DNA of 64,000 nucleotides from Entoloma clypeatum (GCA_963565915.1 OY751495.1:62001-126000); one strand, 5' to 3'. Shown: positions 12,301 through 22,621, counted from the stretch's first letter. Notes: generated by a model not told the origin, from the letters alone. Made by a program: numbers and translations.

Positions 12301-14052
12301 ACCATGGTTAAGGAAGACGCCTAGGGACAATAGACGTGTGTCCATATCCAGAATATAAAATACCGGTCGTAGGAGATGGGTTTTAGTTTCCCCATTTAGG
12401 ATATGCCGTACTGGAACGGCCCCAACTCCGAGAATTTCCAGTTTCTTTCCCTTTGCAGCTGTTTGGACAAATCGCTTAGCCTTGAGAGGCCTGTAATACG
12501 CGAAGTCTTTGAACTCATGGGTAAAGTGTAATGATGCGCTGGAATCTAAGATCCACTGAGCGCGTTCTCTCTCTTTGCAGTGTGTGCAGGACGCGGAATG
12601 TTTGATATATTTTTTGTACAGATCATCACTAAAGAGATCTATACTATCTGCATCGGTACTAGCTAATATGTATTCAAACGTCTGTGCGTGATTATTAGCG
12701 TTTCCCATTTGGTCAAGTTTGAGAGAAGGATGTGACGAACCGTCAAGTTCGATCAGCCCATCTTCGAATTGTTCCGGCCCCATCCGCTCGCTTTGATAGT
12801 CTATGTCCATCATCTTCAGCGATTCTTCTATCGATGGGGCTACGCGATGCTGTTTAGCCGGCCTTTCGTCGATGTCAGGAATGATGGTATCTAGGATACG
12901 AAGATTTGATCCTGAGGGGCGAGCACCAATGCCGCGCGCGAGTTTGCGGACATGGTCGTTCTTTTTCCACACGGATGGTTTTCCAGAAGGAAGCCCGGTG
13001 TACTGTGACGGAGGGGGGTTCATTCGCTGAAGGAGCGACTGCATTCTTTGAGAGTCTGGCTGGGCGGTACTCATCGTTTTTCCGCGCCCGGTGACGGTAG
13101 TGAAGGATGGTGGAGGGAAGTGTATGGCGGGAGCAACAAACTCAACTGTTTCCTCCACATGTTCGGACGCGTTGTCCGCAGTGTTGGTGCTTTTCTTCTG
13201 ATTGCGCCAGCGTCCTTTTCCCTTCTTCTTTTCAGAAGCGGTACTATGGTCGGTCGAGTTAGGCTGCTCGTCAGCGTCGTTCTGCGAGGTACTCGGCTTT
13301 TGCTGCTTTTCCCATTTGGGGTCCTGCCCCTTGCGTTTTGTCCCGGAAACTTTCCGGGCCTGCTCGTTGGACGCCCGAGTAGACCCAATCGCATATTTGC
13401 GCCTGTACTCCGATATGATGCTGTCGGTGACGGCCTTGTAGGTGAAATCGTCGGCGTCGTAGACCTGGAAAAGGGCGGTGGAGAGTGACGACCAGGCGTC
13501 GGGAATTGCATTGGCCAGGATCATTGCCTGCATCAGATCGGGGACGTCAAAGTTCGAATCGGCGAGCCGGGCGAAAAGAGACCCCAGGTGTTCAATTTCG
13601 GGCACGGGGTCGCGTCCAGAGAGCTTGTAGGTGGCGGCGGCCTTGAAGTTGCCGAAGATGACAGCCGGGGATACCTTGGAGTAGTTATCTTTTAGCGCCT
13701 TCCACGTGTCAAGTGCCGAGGTGCTGTCCTTGATGTGGCGTCTGATCGCCTCAGAGACCTTCAGGCGTATCGCCCCGAGAGCTATGTCGTCGTCCCTGAC
13801 CCAGGCTTTTTCTTCCTTACGGAAGCCGGGCTGGTCGACCGTGGTAGTCAACACAGGGGGAGCAGCAGCAGTAGCCCCAGGGGTGGAGACCGTGGTGGTG
13901 AAGTCAGCGATCACGGGACGGGTGATGTCGCCAGAGACGATGCGCCAGACTCCTTGATGGAGGAGGTAAGACTTCATTTTTTCGGCCCAGCTCTGGTAGT
14001 CGATACTGTCGAAGGGGGTGATGATGTCAAGAGCAGAGCGAGAGGTAGACAT
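9334..14052 (-). CDS. Copia gag-pol polyprotein, full-length frame
   Basis: One open frame of 1572 aa. The ATG at 14052 (MSTSRSALD) is chosen because the 47.4 kb copy has the same MSTS start; an in-frame ATG at 14109 is also open. Approximate residues: Gag 1-480 with a KKKGKGRW basic patch and no clear CCHC knuckle; aspartic protease near 503-505; integrase zinc region WHKRLGHPN to CTGC near 640-690; integrase core HSDLKQ, VDGGGEF and NGRAERINRT near 700-800; acidic Pro-rich linker near 900-1030; RT from WVYNEKSDGR (near 1115) with YVDD near 1250; RNase H TDSDWAS near 1425 to DNNGS near 1500. The protease signature reads LDSSASLH, where sister elements have the canonical DSG. Codon 505 is AGC here and GGC in the sister copy. 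The frame looks intact, but processing may be impaired. Confidence 0.93.
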   Translation of the reverse strand: MSTSRSALDIITPFDSIDYQSWAEKMKSYLLHQGVWRIVSGDITRPVIADFTTTVSTPGATAAAPPVLTTTVDQPGFRKEEKAWVRDDDIALGAIRLKVSEAIRRHIKDSTSALDTWKALKDNYSKVSPAVIFGNFKAAATYKLSGRDPVPEIEHLGSLFARLADSNFDVPDLMQAMILANAIPDAWSSLSTALFQVYDADDFTYKAVTDSIISEYRRKYAIGSTRASNEQARKVSGTKRKGQDPKWEKQQKPSTSQNDADEQPNSTDHSTASEKKKGKGRWRNQKKSTNTADNASEHVEETVEFVAPAIHFPPPSFTTVTGRGKTMSTAQPDSQRMQSLLQRMNPPPSQYTGLPSGKPSVWKKNDHVRKLARGIGARPSGSNLRILDTIIPDIDERPAKQHRVAPSIEESLKMMDIDYQSERMGPEQFEDGLIELDGSSHPSLKLDQMGNANNHAQTFEYILASTDADSIDLFSDDLYKKYIKHSASCTHCKERERAQWILDSSASLHFTHEFKDFAYYRPLKAKRFVQTAAKGKKLEILGVGAVPVRHILNGETKTHLLRPVFYILDMDTRLLSLGVFLNHGYKVDGMRGEINISKGLNKIQFSPHFIGQTIYWLDTEIRYDQIHAISSEITVETWHKRLGHPNDQALNKIPTSTKGVPRTLVREKSQESCTGCLKGKMPNQSYPNSMTRAVKPFDLIHSDLKQISTASYHKYKYFLTFLDDFSSHVWVVLLRKKSGAITALRQFLAMIQNQFAATPKKWRVDGGGEFDEYKDVLADHGILIDVTLPYQHQQNGRAERINRTLWEKSQALRFDACLPPMWWEFCLEHAAFLYNRTPMQRLEWKTPYFRVTNEIPDMSSIRVFGCQAYVYIPKEKRRNSLESRSRLMIYLGSKPGVKGYRFMDPETNTIFMGGKAIFDESKYPRCHIDPLPENHPEMENPEPADEFEDLIPGSNDDDSHNETPHDPLPIEQDQPESDNELPASEPDDEPRVPTPEPEQVPDRPIRERRVRKMPGSIYGEDTPASDLEKLDRRRRLGGQTAWMNDLLMEAISVQVGIVDMSHKDIYPLPNKEDWYAAERKELDMLKRCGVITELVPLPAGRKALRNKWVYNEKSDGRLKARLVAKGFSQVEGIDFDQIFSPVVRYETVRLILALTALEGWFMTLLDVSSAFLYGTLREVIYMRQPEGYIVKGKEHLVYQLFKALYGLKQAALAWWRELDSSMKKLGFVRLHSDVGVFIHKSTSGEIVIAVIYVDDSAFLGTNREYTLEKKKAFMTTWECRDLGHLVPDGEPKEFLSIQIRQRGKRIFIDQVPYLEKILERMGMSESNATHTPLPTGYKPMMSEDEPNAELRSKYQSVIGSLLYLMIGTRPDICFAVIKMSQFSANPTKCHLEVARDICRYLKATKNYAIMYDGDSGKGIYAFTDSDWASDENTRRSTTGFFISLASGAVTWVSSAQKTIALSSTEAEYMALSDCSRAATWLRSMLAELGMQIGSVPIYGDNNGSVFIASNPVTEKRSKHIDVRFHFVREKVSEGIITVEFIEGVNNPADLLTKNLGKILFSKFIPYFRLIKN

Positions 14053-14402
14053 TTTAGATGAATCTAAGAAAGGGTTCCCAATCAGTGATGTGTTATGAAT
14101 ATGATTCAAGAAAACAATTAAATGATTCCTTATGACATATTCCCTTTAGGAATAGCGGTCACGGGAAAACCCTTTATATGTCAGAAACGTATAAGGTGCG
14201 ATCAACGTTTCCACATGGAGTGTACTAGGTTAATCCCCTTAGGGACATCTCATGACAGGTACTTGTCGTAATGACGTTCCCAGGTTCATATGTGAAGAAG
14301 TAAGACTCAGAACCTAGATCTTTCGATCGGTTCTTTGCCAACCAGGGTAGAGTGGGCAAGTACTCGCTGTTGCCAGCGTTTCCCAAGTCCCTCTGCTATC
14401 CG

Positions 14403-14414
14403 GGGCCCATAACC
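14403..14414 (-). promoter_or_regulatory. Primer binding site, initiator-tRNA anticodon-arm type
   Basis: Directly after the 5' LTR the minus strand reads GGTTATGGGCCC. Its complement GGGCCCATAACC is the anticodon stem-loop of a eukaryotic initiator methionine tRNA, not its 3' end. Drosophila copia is primed by such a half-tRNA. Same site at 52708-52719 and, shortened, at 47413-47422. Confidence 0.8.
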
Positions 14415-14724
14415 TGTTGAAGTTTCACCTGGGCGCTAGCCACAGGTGTACTGAGCAACATAGCTACAGTGGAAGTACTCTACGATACCGCTGTGGTCAC
14501 TTACATGGTTTGGAGGGGGTGAGGCTAGTGAGAGCGGTTGAGGCTGGTGAGAGCGATGGAGCTGGTTAAGAGTCAAGAGACAACTTGTTGATATTGACAG
14601 TTTCCTGGTCTTATATACCGTACTACTGTTTGTACCAACCAAACAAGTATGTAATGAAGACATGTAAAGGTCACGTGATGTAATCTAATCTAATCTAATC
14701 TACGTGATGGGAAAAGTTTCAACA
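14415..14724 (-). repeat. 5' LTR of Copia A copy 2
   Basis: 310 bp, same termini. Differs from the 3' LTR by about four transitions (for example CACGTG against CACATG near the TAATC repeat). Followed on the plus side by target duplication GGTTT. Confidence 0.95.
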
Positions 14725-14729
14725 GGTTT

Positions 14730-15262
14730 TTCACTGTAGCATCTTTCGCCGGTCAATGATATGCCGATCTGTTGTTAGCATCATTCTTTTAATTTGCAGT
14801 GTCGCCGGCCCTCAAGACTTGGTTTAGCCGGTGGCCCATTCATTCGCCGATGGCCTGCCGCCGATTTGTGGCCGGTCTTTTGCCGGTTTTTTGCTGTGGT
14901 GTCTCTCGCCGGTGAATTATTCGCCGCTCTGTCGTTAGCATCGTTCTTTTCATTTGCAGTGTTGCCGGCACTCAAGGCTCGCTTTCGCCGATGGGTCATC
15001 AATTCGCCGATGGCCTGTCGCTGTGTCGCCAGTTTGTCGCCGGTCCTTCGCTGGTTTTTCGCTGTGGTGTCTTTTACCGGTGAATTATTTGCCGATCTGT
15101 TGGATGTTGTCGCCGGCGACATTTTTTCTTTGCCGGTGACATTATTATTTCGCCGTTCGCCATGGTAAATTCGCTGGTGCTGTAGCGAATTCGCTGCTTC
15201 CGTAATTTACCATACACTGTATGTCTTCGCTGGACCGTAAATTACAATACAATGTAGGTTGA
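14730..15262 (-). repeat. Right arm of the foldback element, outer part
   Basis: Continuation of the right arm after the Copia insertion. It has about two and a half tandem units, then TTGTCGCCGGCGACATTTTT and the terminal motif ending AATGTAGGTTGA, the inverse of the left end at 5560. Confidence 0.75.
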
Positions 15263-15368
15263 GTATGTGCAATGAAAGCCTCCAACACGATGAAGCCACA
15301 GGTGCCACGGGCTTCGACCTACAAGTCTTGAATGGGAGAGTCATCAAGATACTTATTGACGGCGCGAG

Positions 15369-15990
15369 AGAACAGACAGGACACCGTTGGATGCGCGAGG
15401 ATGCCGTTGGGAGCAAAAGGAGGTCGTTGAGTACAAGTGGTGGCTGTGGGCATCAGTGAAGGCCGTTGCGCACGAGAGGAGACCATTGGAGACGGAAGGA
15501 GACCATTGGATGTGAGAGGACAGACAGGACACCGTTGGACACCGTTGGACACGAGATAACATCGTTGGGAGCCAGAGACGGCCGTTGGGCACGAGAGGAC
15601 GCTGTTGGGAGCGAGAGGACGCCGTTGGGCACAAGAGGTGACCGTTGAGGGTGAGAGGAGGCCGTTGGCGCGAGAGGACGAACAGAACATCGTTGGATGC
15701 ATGAGGATGCCGTTGGACATGAGAGGACATCATTGGGAGCCAGAGAAGGCCGTTGGGCATGGAGGACACTGTTGGGAGCGAGAGGATGCTGGTGGGCATG
15801 AGAGGTGAACGTTGGGTGCGAGAGGGAGTGGGAGGATGCTGTTGGAGGAACGAGAAGGCCATAGGGCACGAGAGGAGTTGACCACTGGGAGTGAGAGGAT
15901 GCCGTTGGGCGCGAGAGGTGACCGTGAGAGGAGGCCGTTGGGCGCGAGAGGATGGAGAAGATGCCATTGGATGCGAGAGAGAGCGAGAGG
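15369..15990 (+). repeat. GTTGGGC-type minisatellite array
   Basis: Degenerate tandem repeat of roughly 20-30 bp units with core GCCGTTGGGCACGAGAGGAC. The same core appears at 29637-30000 and 32765-33530 (same orientation) and at 30375-30940 (inverted). Long Ser/Pro-rich reading frames here come from repetition and are not genes. Confidence 0.85.
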
Positions 15991-16844
15991 ACACTGTTGG
16001 ACAAAAGTGGAGGTTGTTATGGTGGGCAGAGGGCAAGTTCAACCACAATCAAGGGAGTTGTCATAGCAAAACTTTAAGTTCGGTGAATTCCGGCGGAGCA
16101 TTTCGTTCATCATCGAGTTTGAAGCCATTTATTAGCCACTTGTAGAATAAGTAATTTTACCTACACTTGACCCTCTGATAGTGTTAAGTGATGCTGCTAG
16201 GACCACACTTCTACTAAGAGATATCAAGTGCTATTGTGTTTGATAGACTCATGGTAACAGCTTTTTCCTGATGTAGATTATCATGCCTTCAAACTAGTAC
16301 TACTAGTAGTATTTTAATTCTATACCCACCTCTATTGGTGAGAAAAAGATTTTGGTGATGGCCCAAGCTAAAGATGCTAGAATGAAAGTTGAAGATGCTC
16401 AAAGATGTTGATGCTCAAAGATGAAGCTGCTCAAAGCTGTTTGCAAAAAAGATGCAGCTACTAAAGATGCTGGTTTCAAAGTTGAAGCTGCCAAAGCAAA
16501 ACTTGCCAAAATGCTGATGCTCTTCCTCACTCAACTCCATCCAGTAAACCAAGGCTCACACCTCCAAGACACGAGCCGCATTCATTGTGGATCCGCAAGC
16601 ACGAGGTCAGCTCCCAGATTATTGCCTCAAAAATGGTGCGTCTTGAGGCCTTCAGACAAGGTTTGGGTGCTATGATTCAGCATTCGGTAAAGAAGTGGTG
16701 AATCCAGAAGCAGTGCAGAGAAACGAAGATAGGTTCCAGGTGACCGAGAGAGGGCAAGATTCGGCGAACAGGATCCAGATGAAATGAGGGAGCATCAGAT
16801 AAGGAAGAAGAAGACGAGAACAAGAGAGGAGCCATCAGGGTACA
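15991..16844. other. Intergenic, no feature recognised
   Basis: AT-moderate sequence with a short run of AAAGATGCT-like repeats near 16370-16520. No gene could be supported. Confidence 0.5.
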
Positions 16845-16948
16845 GGGATAGACGGAAGTCCGGGACGCAGTGGACGGGAAAGCCATTGTGGCGGGTGCGG
16901 GTGAAGGGCGAAGAAGACATCGGAGGACTTGCTGAGGCGGGCAAGCGG
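16845..16948 (-). pseudogene. Decayed copy of the 36.3 kb gene, middle part
   Basis: Matches the small gene at 36341-36805 across its middle (36580-36685): the minus strand still encodes RHNGFPVHCVPDFRLS-like residues against RHDGFPVRRVPDFRLS. Most differences are C/T or G/A changes at CpG. It is cut at 16948 by Copia C and continues at 23311. The part encoding the C terminus is lost in diverged sequence. Confidence 0.85.
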
Positions 16949-17359
16949 TTGGAACAGCATACGATCACATCAACACTGGAGGTGATCACAGTGGATGGGT
17001 CGTCGCGCAGTCCAGGAGTACTCTATGCTATGTGCTACAGATCTACGATAGAGAGAGATCCTACATCAGCAAACCCTGGGTGCTACCAGCCACTACAGGT
17101 TGCTATGGGTTACTATGGGTGCTATAAAACAGGGGACCTTTGCTATGGAGCGCTCCATAGCATCCATAGACCCACCCAGGGTTTGCTGATGTACTACTAA
17201 CCTTGAGAGGTGTTTGCAGGTGGGGGTTACTCGGTAAGAGCGTTATATTGCACAGAGAATAAGGACAGTCTTATATACTAGTCTACTTATTTGTACACTA
17301 TTTGTACATCATGAGGTTGAGCACATGGCGCGTCTAATGGAAGCAGAACTCATTCAACA
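16949..17359 (-). repeat. 3' LTR of Copia C, containing a MITE
   Basis: 411 bp including a 130 bp insertion (MITE plus duplicated TA). Without it the LTR is about 281 bp, against 290 bp for the partner at 23016. They also differ by a short indel near 17044 and scattered transitions. Confidence 0.9.
17064..17191. mobile_element. 128 bp MITE inside the LTR
   Basis: Terminal inverted repeats CATCAGCAAACCCTGGGT at both ends, flanked by TA on each side. The partner LTR reads CCTACTACTAACC without it, an empty site consistent with a TA target duplication (Tc1/mariner-type target). Internal GCTATGG motifs recur at 31350-31549, and the end motif recurs at 24925 and 47047. Confidence 0.85.
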
Positions 17360-17373
17360 CTCCCCCTCAATGT

Positions 17374-20300
17374 GTATACATCGGATTATGAAAATGTCAA
17401 GCCTAGATGTTGGCGACATCTTTCAAAGAGTTCCCGACTAGGATTTTTAGTTAGCATATCCACGGGATTGGATGTGCCTTCAATGTACTCTACAGTGATC
17501 AATCCACGAGAGATGTACTCTCAGATGATGTGATATCTAAGATTGATATGCTTAGTACGGCGTTCCTGTACAGGGTTGTTTCCAATAAGGATCAAGCCAT
17601 GATTGTCGGCATACACATTCCGCATTAGGAAGCCAATCTCCTGGAAGAGTTGGATTACCCATTTTACTTGGCAGCCGCAATCGGACATCACCATGTACTC
17701 TGCTTCAGTAGATGAGTGAGCAATGGTTTTTTGTAGATGACAAGTCCAGTCTACAGAAGCATCTGCAAGCTTCAGGAAAAAGCCAGTGCAGCTTCAATGC
17801 TTAATTTTGTCGGATGCCCAGTCAGAATCTGTGTAGGCATGTAAGCCCACATTTTGATCACCGGAATACATCAGTCGGTAATCAGAAGTGCCCACGAGAT
17901 AGTGGATTATATACTTCGCTTTATCAACATGTTCCTGGGTAGGATTTGCCGAGAACTGTGATAACGTAATCACAGCAAAGGCAATGTTGGGTCGTGTACC
18001 GATCATTAAATATAGCAGAGACCCTATGATCTGCTGAAATTGTGATTGAAGCACAGCAGTGGCAGTGCCAGCATTTGCTGTCGGCTTGTATCCAGTAGGT
18101 AGAGGAGTCTTGGCGATTGTTGCATTTGTCATGCCGAATCTCTCTACTACTTTTTGTAAATAGGCACATTGATCGATCATGATTGTATTCTTGGTACACG
18201 TGATGCGCATCCTCAAGAATTCAGTGGGTTCACCTAGATCACAAGATTCCCAAATAGCCATGAATTTGGCTCTTTTAACAGTTGTAAGCTTAGCATCTGG
18301 TCCCATGAACATTGCATCATCAACATAGATTATTGCTAGTATGATGGTTCCATTCGGGGAATAGAAAACAAAGATTCCGGCATCAGATATGACCCTTTGG
18401 AAACCTAGTTTCTTCATGGATTTCTTTATGGCATGCCACCATGCAAGTCCAGCCTGCTTCAAACTGTAAATAGCCTTATGCAGGCGCCAAACAAGAAGTT
18501 CTTTGCCTTTTATTTTGAAGCCTTCAGGTTGCATCATGTATAACTCTTCCTGGAGTTTCTCATAAAGGAAAGCAGCAGTTACGCCAAGCACAAGAATCAC
18601 CCAACTCTCAAGTGCGGCGGTAGCGAGCATGAGACGTACTGTCTCAAATCGAACTACAGGAGAGAATACCTCGTCGAAATCGATTCCCTCGATTTGCAAG
18701 AACTCTTGTGCAACAAACCGAGCCTTTTTACAGCCCTCAGTCTTTATGTCGAAGACCCATTGTGATCCGATGGTCTTCCGTCCAGTTGGTAAGGGTGTTA
18801 GATCATAGACATCACGCTGCTTGATGCTATCAAGTTCCTTACGGCATGTGTCCAACCACTCATCCTGGAGGTTTTTCGGCATTTTAGCAATGTCGCAAAA
18901 CTTCATCTCCCAGATATCATGGAACTGTGAGAGATTAGATTCAGAGTGAGGAACAGCTGATGCAAGTAGCGTGTTCAACTCAGCAATCTGTTTCGTGTCT
19001 CCCCCTCATTTCCGAACTAATTGTTCTAGGTACAAGTTAAATGCTTTTGGACCTAGCTCCACATCATTCATCATTTTGCGCAGTTAGCTCTCCACATCCA
19101 TATATTCCAAAGGTTCGTCATCAGGAACTTTGGGGTCATCGGGAGGAGTACCGGAAGATCCACTAGGCCCTTCATCAGATGGGGCTAAGGGGGAACTGGG
19201 TTCCACTTCTTCCTGTCGTGATCGGGGAACATTGCGGAGCTGGGAAGACTCATGCTGTTGTTTCTCATGATTCACGGCTTCACACCAAGAGCATGTGCAA
19301 TTGATGTCGCGTTGTTGTTGCACGGGGTGCCGTTGCTCCCTGTAGATGTTGCCTTCCCGTCGAGGCGGGTTAGCATTCCTTTGTGGTCGAGGGACATCAG
19401 CAGGCGGAGGATTCGCTGGCTGGTTCTGGACCTCAGGGTCATCCTGATTCGAAGGTGGTACATCAGCGCCATCACGCTGGTTTCCATTTGGAGCAGAAGG
19501 GGGATCGGAGGATTCATCTCCGCTCGGCTGATTACGCTGGCGGGAATGATAATGAACATCTCCGTCTCCGCCTCCAAAGTGGTGATCAACATCGTCATTA
19601 GGGTTTCCATCATCCTGAGACTCATCATGGGAAGGCTCATTTCCCATGGGTGTGTGTTGTCGCACTTTGGTATCTGGACACCTCGGAAAGAGTGTTTCAT
19701 TGAATACTGCGGTAGTACCAATAAAGATACTGTTTTTATCAGTCATAAACTGATATGCTTTCATTCCTGGTTTAAAACCCATAAAGGTCATAAGCTCCGC
19801 ACATGGATTTAATTTATTCACACAGTGTTCTTCAGGAATATAAACATAGGCAGTGCAGCCTAAAACACGGAGATTTGATACATCCGGTTTTTCCCCTTTT
19901 AGAGATTCAAAAGGTGTTTTCCAATAAAGTTGTTTAATTGGCATGTGATTATAGACATGCACGGCATGTAAAACACAAAACTCCCACCATAATTGTGGTA
20001 AGCAGGTGGCAAATCACATCGCCTGTGCTTGTGCTTTCTCTACAATGGTGCGGTTAATCCTTTTGGCTCAACTGTTTTGTTGGGGTGTATTGGGAGCTAA
20101 AATTTCCACGGCAATTCCAAGATCCTCGAGGTATTTTACTACCCCAGTTTTCTTTTTGAACTCTCCCCCTCCATCAAAATGCCATCGGTGAAATTGGGCA
20201 TTAAACTGGGTTTTCATAAGCATTGTCCACTTTTTGAATGCATCAGAGATATCAGATTTGAGTTTCAACAATACCGTCCAAGCATGCCCAGAATAATCAT

Positions 20301-22621
20301 CCAAGAAGCTGACGTAGTATTTAAATTTGTGATAGGAGGCAACAGGAAACTCTTTGAGGTCCGAATGGAGCAACTCAAAGGGTCTGGAAGCACATGAAGA
20401 TGAAGGAGGGAAGCTTTTCAACCTCAACTTCGCTTCTGCGCAGGATGGCATGGCTTATCCTTAAGGGGAAATTGGATGTCCCTTGGGAATCCATCACATG
20501 CGTTGGGTGCCTTTTTCAGAACATCTTTTCCAGGGTGTGCAAACCGCTGATGCCAAATGCTGTAATCGGCTTTATAGACATCAATATTTCTAGCATTTAG
20601 CTGCGTGATTTGTTCAACACATGTATTTACCCAGTATATTGTCAAACCAGGAAAATGAGGTTCACATCTAAGTACACACTTTCCATCTTTGAAGAAACTA
20701 AGATTGTCAGCTGAGCCAGCGATATTTAATCCAGATTCTTGAAGAATTTCGCCCATTGACATGAGGCGAGTGGAAAGCTCTGGGATGTGAAGAACTGGAT
20801 AAAGCCGAGTCGTTAGACTTCTTGGCTTTCCTAGACATGATGGTATTGTGTGAGTGATAAACACAGTCCCTCTTCCTTTTATAGAGATCTTTGCTTTGCC
20901 CGCAGTTTGGGCAGTACGGACAGATTTCTCTTCTTCGTATGTTGCAAAGTCACTCATCTCTGCGGTGAAGTGCATACTAGCGCCGGAATCCATGATCCAC
21001 TTGGTGTCATTAGTATCTTTGGATTTGTTCTTACATTTCAGACATGAGGCAAAATGATCATATATTTCCTCCATGAAGGAGGCAGCAATGACAGGTGATT
21101 TTAAATAACTACAACCCGGTTCTAGTGACTCATCATGAATCTGGGTGTGTTCTTCTGTCATTGTGTGCTCATGTGAAATTTGTGAAAGAACGTACCTTGG
21201 GTCGTCGCATGACGATCCTCCGAAAAGCTTGTTGTCGACTTCATCTGCCCAACTGTAACGCGTCCGCTTGGACGGTCCAGGTTCATCTTCGTCATACTCA
21301 TATTCCTCATTGAAGTCCATCACGGTATTGGCATCATAATCTTGGCATTCCATCAGGAACAGGGAAGCCTCGTCTATTACCTCATTGTCAGGGGTCGAAT
21401 ATATCCCCAGAATGTCTTCGGGGTATATGACGTTATTGACATTTTGGAGGGTCTGGGACGTTCCCACAATGCCAAGAGATGTGACAACGTTGCGCGCTGC
21501 CTGCATTTCAGGGTACATTAACGGTTGATTAACCGGAGCACCTGTGAAGTGTTGCGCAGATGTGTTTGTCATGCGATTGAGGAGTTCTCTCACACCAGCA
21601 GTCATGATATGTTCAGCGGGACTAGATGTCAACCGTGATTCGAGAGGAGGATGATGACGGGGGTCAGTCATCGGAGTAGAAGATTGTTGGGGGGAAATGA
21701 CGTGTCCCAAGCCTGTGACAGTGGTGAAGGGAGGTGTCGGCAGATTCATAGTCATTGCCGACGAGGCAACATGAGAGCAGCTGGCAGTGTTGCCTGCAGC
21801 GGCCTCTTGGGCGCGCTGGGCCTTTTTCCAACTCCGCGACCCTTCCTTTTTGGGTACGAACAGCTGCTTCTTGTTTTGATCACCAGAATTGTTCAACAGT
21901 GTCTCCTTTGCCTTTCCAATTCTGGTTTGACCCAGAAGCATCAGCAGGTCCTGGACCATTGTGCCAGCGGGGTTCCTGTCCTTTCCACTTGACAGTGGAG
22001 ATCTTGTTCACAGCCAGAAGTTGTGCTTCGGCTTGTATGCGCATATGCTCTGTGGTTACAATCTCTTCAACATCTGTAAGTTTGAAAGTGTCTAACTTCC
22101 ATTCTTTGGCAAGATGCGAACCAAGATGTTTCCACTTGGGAGGTAAATGGTGCACAGCAAGCATCCCTTGCAATTTAGGAGCGAAGGGGATCTTGTGCCC
22201 ATCGAGGTGTGCCAAGAGATCACGGAATTTAGAGAATTCCAGATGGGGGTCACCACCAGTCAGGTGCCAATCGAGAGTCAAGGCGAAGTCCTTGAACATC
22301 TCGTCGGGGCGTTTGTTCTCAAAGAGAGTTTTCAGCTGATCCCAAACCTCTTTCGAAGTCTGGAACGCTGTAACCTCATGCTTTACAGATTCCACCAGAG
22401 ACAAGACGATCGCACCACGTGCTTTCAAGACTTTATCCTTCCACTTGCAGAACTCCTTACGTTGTTCAGACTTCAAAGCGGCTGTCAGGGAGGTTGGCTG
22501 TAACCAATCCCCGGATACAAGCATCCAGGTCCCTTCAAACTGTAAAAACCCTGTCATCTTATTGCTCCACTCCAGCCAGTCATCTTGACGACAGCGGATT
22601 TGTGATCAAAAGAAGACATGT
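17374..22621 (-). pseudogene. Copia C gag-pol, multiply broken
   Basis: Gag starts near 22621 (MSSFDHKS) with a frame slip near 22585, then DWLEWSNKMTGFLQFEG and a Gag core to 21880. Protease WIMDSGASMHF near 20990. Integrase zinc region (WHQRFAHPG) near 20550 and core FDGGGEF near 20175. RT with TAAFLYEKL, YSLKQAGLAWW and catalytic YVDD near 18320-18330. RNase H TDSDWASD then LSSTEAEY at about 17700-17850, and a tail down to about 17374. Breaks include TGA at 20068-20070 (QNS-stop-AKRINRT) and 17794-17796 (KIKH-stop-SCTGFF), both at arginine positions, plus several frameshifts. It cannot encode a working polyprotein. Confidence 0.9.

Larger units (their letters stand above)
8949..14724 (-). 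mobile_element. Copia family A, copy 2, complete
   Basis: Complete LTR retrotransposon of 5776 bp on the minus strand: two 310 bp LTRs, a primer site, one uninterrupted gag-pol frame and a polypurine tract. It is flanked by a 5 bp target duplication GGTTT (8944-8948 and 14725-14729). It sits in the right arm of the foldback element and is younger than it. The two LTRs differ at about four positions by eye, all C/T or G/A transitions. Confidence 0.97.
5560..15262. mobile_element. Foldback-type element with tandem-repeat inverted arms (split by a Copia)
   Basis: A long inverted repeat. The left arm (5560-6886) reads on the opposite strand at 15262 back to 14730 and continues at 8948 back to about 8130. 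Joining the right arm across the inserted Copia restores an exact match to the left arm around 6090-6120, proving both the inversion and the insertion. Without the 5776 bp Copia and one 5 bp target copy the element is about 3.9 kb: two arms of about 1.3 kb and a 1.25 kb AT-rich loop. Outermost shared bases are TCAACCTACA. Just inside, an 18/21 direct duplication (ACACTGTATT... and ACAGTGTATG..., each ending TTACGG) is present at both ends. No transposase is visible, so it is probably non-autonomous. A target duplication could not be fixed. Confidence 0.75.

Noticed and set aside
9602..14061. Plus-strand frames of 60-146 codons within Copia copy 2
   Set aside because: Antisense shadows of the 1572-codon gag-pol; no independent motifs.
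15319..16066. Long Ser/Pro/Gln-rich frames up to 231 codons
   Set aside because: By-product of the GTTGGGC minisatellite; equivalent frames occur in every array and on both strands.
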